64,000 bases of DNA from Haloarcula rubripromontorii (lineage in GTDB: Archaea; Halobacteriota; Halobacteria; Halobacteriales; Haloarculaceae): contig NZ_LIUF01000001.1 in NCBI RefSeq assembly GCF_001280425.1, positions 1-64,000 of the forward strand. Reading direction: 5' to 3'. This document shows positions 61,412 through 64,000 of the stretch, piece by piece (the first letter of the stretch is position 1; each line of letters begins with the position of its first letter). The notes below the pieces were generated by a model that was not told the DNA's origin, did no database searches, and saw nothing but the letters and a program-made list of their open reading frames with translations. A program made the translations under genes and the position numbers.

Positions 61412-63283
61412 ATGACTGAGTACGACTACGAGGAGCTGGGGCTCGTCGCCGGCTTAGAGATCCACCAGCAACTCGATACTGCGACGAAACTGTTCTGTGA
61501 CTGTCCGACGACGGTCCGTGAACCGGAGGAGAGCGACCGCTCGTTTACCCGCTATCTGCACCCGACCAAGAGCGAACTCGGGGAGATAGACGAGGCGGCG
61601 CTAGAAGAGAGCATGGTCGACCGAGAGTTCGAGTACCTCTCGTACGACACCACCTGCCTCGTCGAGGAGGACGACGAACCGCCCCACCGCGTCGACCGCG
61701 AGGCGATGGAGACGACGCTGGAAATCGCCCAGCTACTTGACATGGCCGTCGTCGACCAGGTGAACGTCATGCGGAAAATCGTCGTCGACGGCTCGAACAC
61801 GACTGGATTCCAGCGCTCGATGCTGGTCGCCAACGACGGGGCCATCGAGACGAGCGACGGCCCGGTCGGCATCGAGGACATGCTGCTGGAGGAGGAGTCC
61901 TGCCAGCGCGTCGAGGAGACCGACGACGGCGTCCGCTTTTCGCTGGACCGCCTCGGCATTCCGCTGGTCGAAATCGGCACGAAGCCGGACATCAGTTCAC
62001 CCGAGCAGGCCCGCGAGGCCGCCGAGCGCATCGGGATGCTGCTTCGTTCGACGGGGAAAGTAAAGCGCGGCCTCGGGACCATCCGCCAGGACGTGAACGT
62101 CTCCATCGCCGAGGGCGCACGCATCGAACTGAAGGGCGTCCAGAGCCTCGACGACATCGACGACCTGGTCCGCAACGAGGTCCGCCGGCAGGTCGAACTG
62201 CTGGACATCGCCGACGAACTCGCCGAGCGCGAGGCCTCGGTCGGCGAGCCACAGGACGTGACCGACGTGTTCGCGGACACGGACTCGGGAGTCATCGAGG
62301 GCGCGCTCTCGTCGGGCGGCGACGTTCAGGCGGTTCTGCTGGAAGGCTTCGACGGCCTCGTCGGCCGCGAGATTCAGCCCGACCGCCGGCTCGGCACGGA
62401 ACTGTCCGACCACGCCAAGCGCCACGGCGCGGGCGGCATCTTCCACACCGACGAACTGCCGGCCTACGGCGTCACCGAGGCGGAAGTCGAGGCGCTGCGG
62501 GACGCTGTGGGGGCCGGCCCCGAGGACGCCGTCGCCATCGTCGCCGACGACCCGGAGACGGCCGAACTCGCCATCGACGCCGTTGCCGAGCGGGCCGAGA
62601 CGGCGCTTGAGGGCGTCCCGGAGGAGACCCGGGACGCTAACGAGGACGCCACGTCGCGGTACCTCCGCCCGCTCCCCGGCGCGGCGCGGATGTACCCCGA
62701 GACGGACGTGCCGCCGGTCGAACCGGACGTGACCGAAGTCGAGACGCCGGAACTGCTCACCGAGAAAGTCGACCGGTACGAGAGCGAGTTCGGCCTCGGC
62801 TCCGGCCTCGCCGAGCAGGTCGCCTACGGCCAGCGGTGGCCGCTGTTCGAGGCGCTGGTCGAGGGCGAGGGCGTCGACCCGACGCTGGCCGCTGGCACGC
62901 TAGAGTCGACGCTGACGGAACTCCGGCGCGACGATGTCCCCGTCGAGAACCTCACCGACGAGCACCTCCGCGGGGCGATACTGCTGGTCGACGGCGGCGA
63001 CGTGCCCCGGGAGGGCATCGAGGACCTGCTGACGGCGCTCGCCGAGGACCCGTCGCTCTCGGCCGAGGCCGCCGTCGAACAGGAGGACCTCGGCGGCGTC
63101 GACGAGTCGGAGGTCAGGGACGCCGTCGTCGAGGTCGTCGAGCGCCACGAGGACCAGGTCGCCGAGGAAGGGATGGGCGCGTTCTCGGCGCTGATGGGCG
63201 AGTGCATGGGCGCGCTCCGTGGCAAGGCCGACGGCGATACGGTCAGTGACGTGTTGCGCTCGGAGATCCAGAAGCGGGCTTAA
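61412..63283 (+). CDS. gatE: Glu-tRNA(Gln) amidotransferase subunit E
   Basis: 623 residues. GatE with GatD amidates Glu-tRNA(Gln). It begins MTEYDYEELGLVAGLEIHQQ, has LDTATKLFCDCPTTVREPEE, the GatB/E core LVANDGAIETSDGPVGIEDM, RLGIPLVEIGTKPDISSPEQ, IRQDVNVSIAEGARIELKGV, and a C-terminal YqeY/GatB helical domain. GatD is outside the window. With gltX this supports an indirect route to Gln-tRNA. Start at 61412 fits the family N-terminus. Confidence 0.96.
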   Translation: MTEYDYEELGLVAGLEIHQQLDTATKLFCDCPTTVREPEESDRSFTRYLHPTKSELGEIDEAALEESMVDREFEYLSYDTTCLVEEDDEPPHRVDREAMETTLEIAQLLDMAVVDQVNVMRKIVVDGSNTTGFQRSMLVANDGAIETSDGPVGIEDMLLEEESCQRVEETDDGVRFSLDRLGIPLVEIGTKPDISSPEQAREAAERIGMLLRSTGKVKRGLGTIRQDVNVSIAEGARIELKGVQSLDDIDDLVRNEVRRQVELLDIADELAEREASVGEPQDVTDVFADTDSGVIEGALSSGGDVQAVLLEGFDGLVGREIQPDRRLGTELSDHAKRHGAGGIFHTDELPAYGVTEAEVEALRDAVGAGPEDAVAIVADDPETAELAIDAVAERAETALEGVPEETRDANEDATSRYLRPLPGAARMYPETDVPPVEPDVTEVETPELLTEKVDRYESEFGLGSGLAEQVAYGQRWPLFEALVEGEGVDPTLAAGTLESTLTELRRDDVPVENLTDEHLRGAILLVDGGDVPREGIEDLLTALAEDPSLSAEAAVEQEDLGGVDESEVRDAVVEVVERHEDQVAEEGMGAFSALMGECMGALRGKADGDTVSDVLRSEIQKRA

Positions 63284-63699
63284 TTGCTTCGCTCGGGCTG
63301 CAAGGAGTCGATATCGACGGCGTTCGAGGTCAGTCCGTTACCGCTCGCCGACAGATCGTGCTCGAGCGTCGATTCGAGCAGCGGGACGAGGGCCGGCGCG
63401 TTCGGCCCGATGTCGACCATATCTTCCGACTGGTTGTACTGGACGACACCGGCATCGACCAGCCGCGGAAGGTGGTTGTGATAGAGGGCCGTGTAAATCG
63501 TGAGCCGCTCGTCGCGGTGCTGTTCAGCCGGTGTCCCGTGTTCGAACTCGGTCACCGTGTCCGCGAGCACAGCCAGTGAAACCGGTGTCGTGTACTGTGA
63601 AAGCCCGTACAGGAGGTACCGCCGATAGTGCGACGACAGGAGCGACAGTCGGTCGTCCAGCGGAAGCGAGTCGGGGATCTCGGTTTGTTTCGTATTCAT
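63280..63699 (-). CDS. Winged-helix protein of DUF7344 type
   Basis: 139 residues: DDRLSLLSSHYRRYLLYGLS, HRDERLTIYTALYHNHLPRL and VDAGVVQYNQSEDMVDIGPN, the winged-helix layout of haloarchaeal DUF7344 regulators. The start at 63699 (MNTKQTEIPD) replaces a much longer, non-coding-looking frame. Overlaps the gatE stop by 4 nt in convergent orientation. DNA target unknown. Confidence 0.8.
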   Translation of the reverse strand: MNTKQTEIPDSLPLDDRLSLLSSHYRRYLLYGLSQYTTPVSLAVLADTVTEFEHGTPAEQHRDERLTIYTALYHNHLPRLVDAGVVQYNQSEDMVDIGPNAPALVPLLESTLEHDLSASGNGLTSNAVDIDSLQPERSN

Positions 63700-63745
63700 G
63701 TTGTATGGGGACAGATATCGTGTCAGATTCGGGGCGGTTCGAGTG

Positions 63746-64000
63746 CTATTGGACCACGGTACGCTCGTGCTCACGTTCCTCGGCAACGTCTGCGGTATCC
63801 CCGAGGGCGTTGACTCGGTCGACGACGCGGTGGACTGTTCCATCCCGCGTACAGGGCGCGACGTGCTGGAGGTCCCCGTCAACATACTCAGCGAGGGCAA
63901 GCGTCGGCAGCGTGATGACGGTGACCGACTCGTCGGAAACCATGTTCGTCACCGGGTGCTGCCAGTCGAAGGCGTCAAGCGAGGCATCGGAATCGCGTTC
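63746..64000 (-). CDS. Protein C-terminal part, cut by the window edge
   Basis: Open to position 64000 and ending TAG at 63746. The 84 visible residues start ERDSDASLDAFDWQHPVTNM and include VITLPTLALAEYVDGDLQHV, then VHRVVDRVNALGDTADVAEE. The family is not recognisable from this part. It lies 46 nt upstream of the DUF7344 gene and may share a transcript with it. Confidence 0.6.
   Translation of the reverse strand, partial: ERDSDASLDAFDWQHPVTNMVSDESVTVITLPTLALAEYVDGDLQHVAPCTRDGTVHRVVDRVNALGDTADVAEEREHERTVVQ

Overview
The window is a high-GC haloarchaeal chromosome segment, most likely from Haloarcula or a close relative. The proteins are strongly acidic. Many genes look leaderless, with a TATA-like box about 27 nt upstream of the start codon. 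Archaeal marker genes are dense: RNA polymerase subunits D/N/K, L7Ae, S28e, L18e, Gar1, SRP19, GatE, FEN1, and mevalonate and isopentenyl phosphate kinases. About 80 genes are listed. There are two tRNAs, no rRNA and no CRISPR array. Only the left edge carries an insertion sequence (the N-terminus of an IS1595/ISH4-like transposase). All identifications come from reading the sequence; no database search was run.

Layout. 1-3.8 kb: IS edge, a frameshifted membrane-protein gene, msrB, a glutaredoxin, and the operon rpl7ae-rps28e-rpl24e-ndk, whose leader contains a kink-turn-like fold. 4-8 kb: a nitronate monooxygenase-like gene divergent from tmcA, DUF456 and a small Cys protein. 8.1-11.6 kb: acyl-CoA ligase, F420-type oxidoreductase and HTH-GNAT. 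11.6-16.7 kb: an electron-transfer-flavoprotein operon (FixA, FixB, a FixC-FixX fusion) preceded by a zinc-type 7Fe ferredoxin. 17-35.5 kb: one long minus-strand information-processing and isoprenoid block. In transcription order it is tRNA-Ser, rps13, rps4, rps11, rpoD, tRNA-Leu, rpl18e, rpl13, rps9, rpoN, rpoK, eno, rps2, two DUF5518 genes, a cytochrome P450, mvk, ipk, an acidic-tailed membrane protein, RNase J, idsA, a Get3/ArsA ATPase and gltX. A fragment of an Hsp20 gene lies in frame just after the gltX stop.

35.6-41.5 kb: an Mrp ATPase, rps17e, a four-gene overlapping operon (CofD, a flavin TIM-barrel protein, a CitG-family protein, DUF447) and a protein phosphatase. 41.5-46.7 kb: a terminal-oxidase assembly region with coxB divergent from a half-CtaA/CtaB fusion, plus a membrane protein, an Rdx protein, a tiny zinc-ribbon protein and an ABC-2 exporter. 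47-54 kb: secreted CAP protein, srp19-gar1, presenilin-type protease, ornithine cyclodeaminase-like enzyme, small membrane proteins, GNAT and fen1. 54-57.4 kb: a sugar-type ABC importer without a binding protein. 57.9-64 kb: fumC, GNAT, DUF5789, lipoprotein, gatE, an HTH protein and a gene cut by the right edge.

How it fits together: gltX and gatE are consistent with the transamidation route to Gln-tRNA. mvk, ipk and idsA supply archaeal isoprenoid lipid precursors. The FixABCX set plus ferredoxin suggests flavin-based electron transfer to quinone. CofD and the F420-type oxidoreductase indicate F420 use. The parts most likely to repay study are the CofD-linked operon, the rpl7ae leader fold, the Hsp20 remnant fused to the end of gltX, and the genes inserted into the otherwise conserved ribosomal-isoprenoid block.
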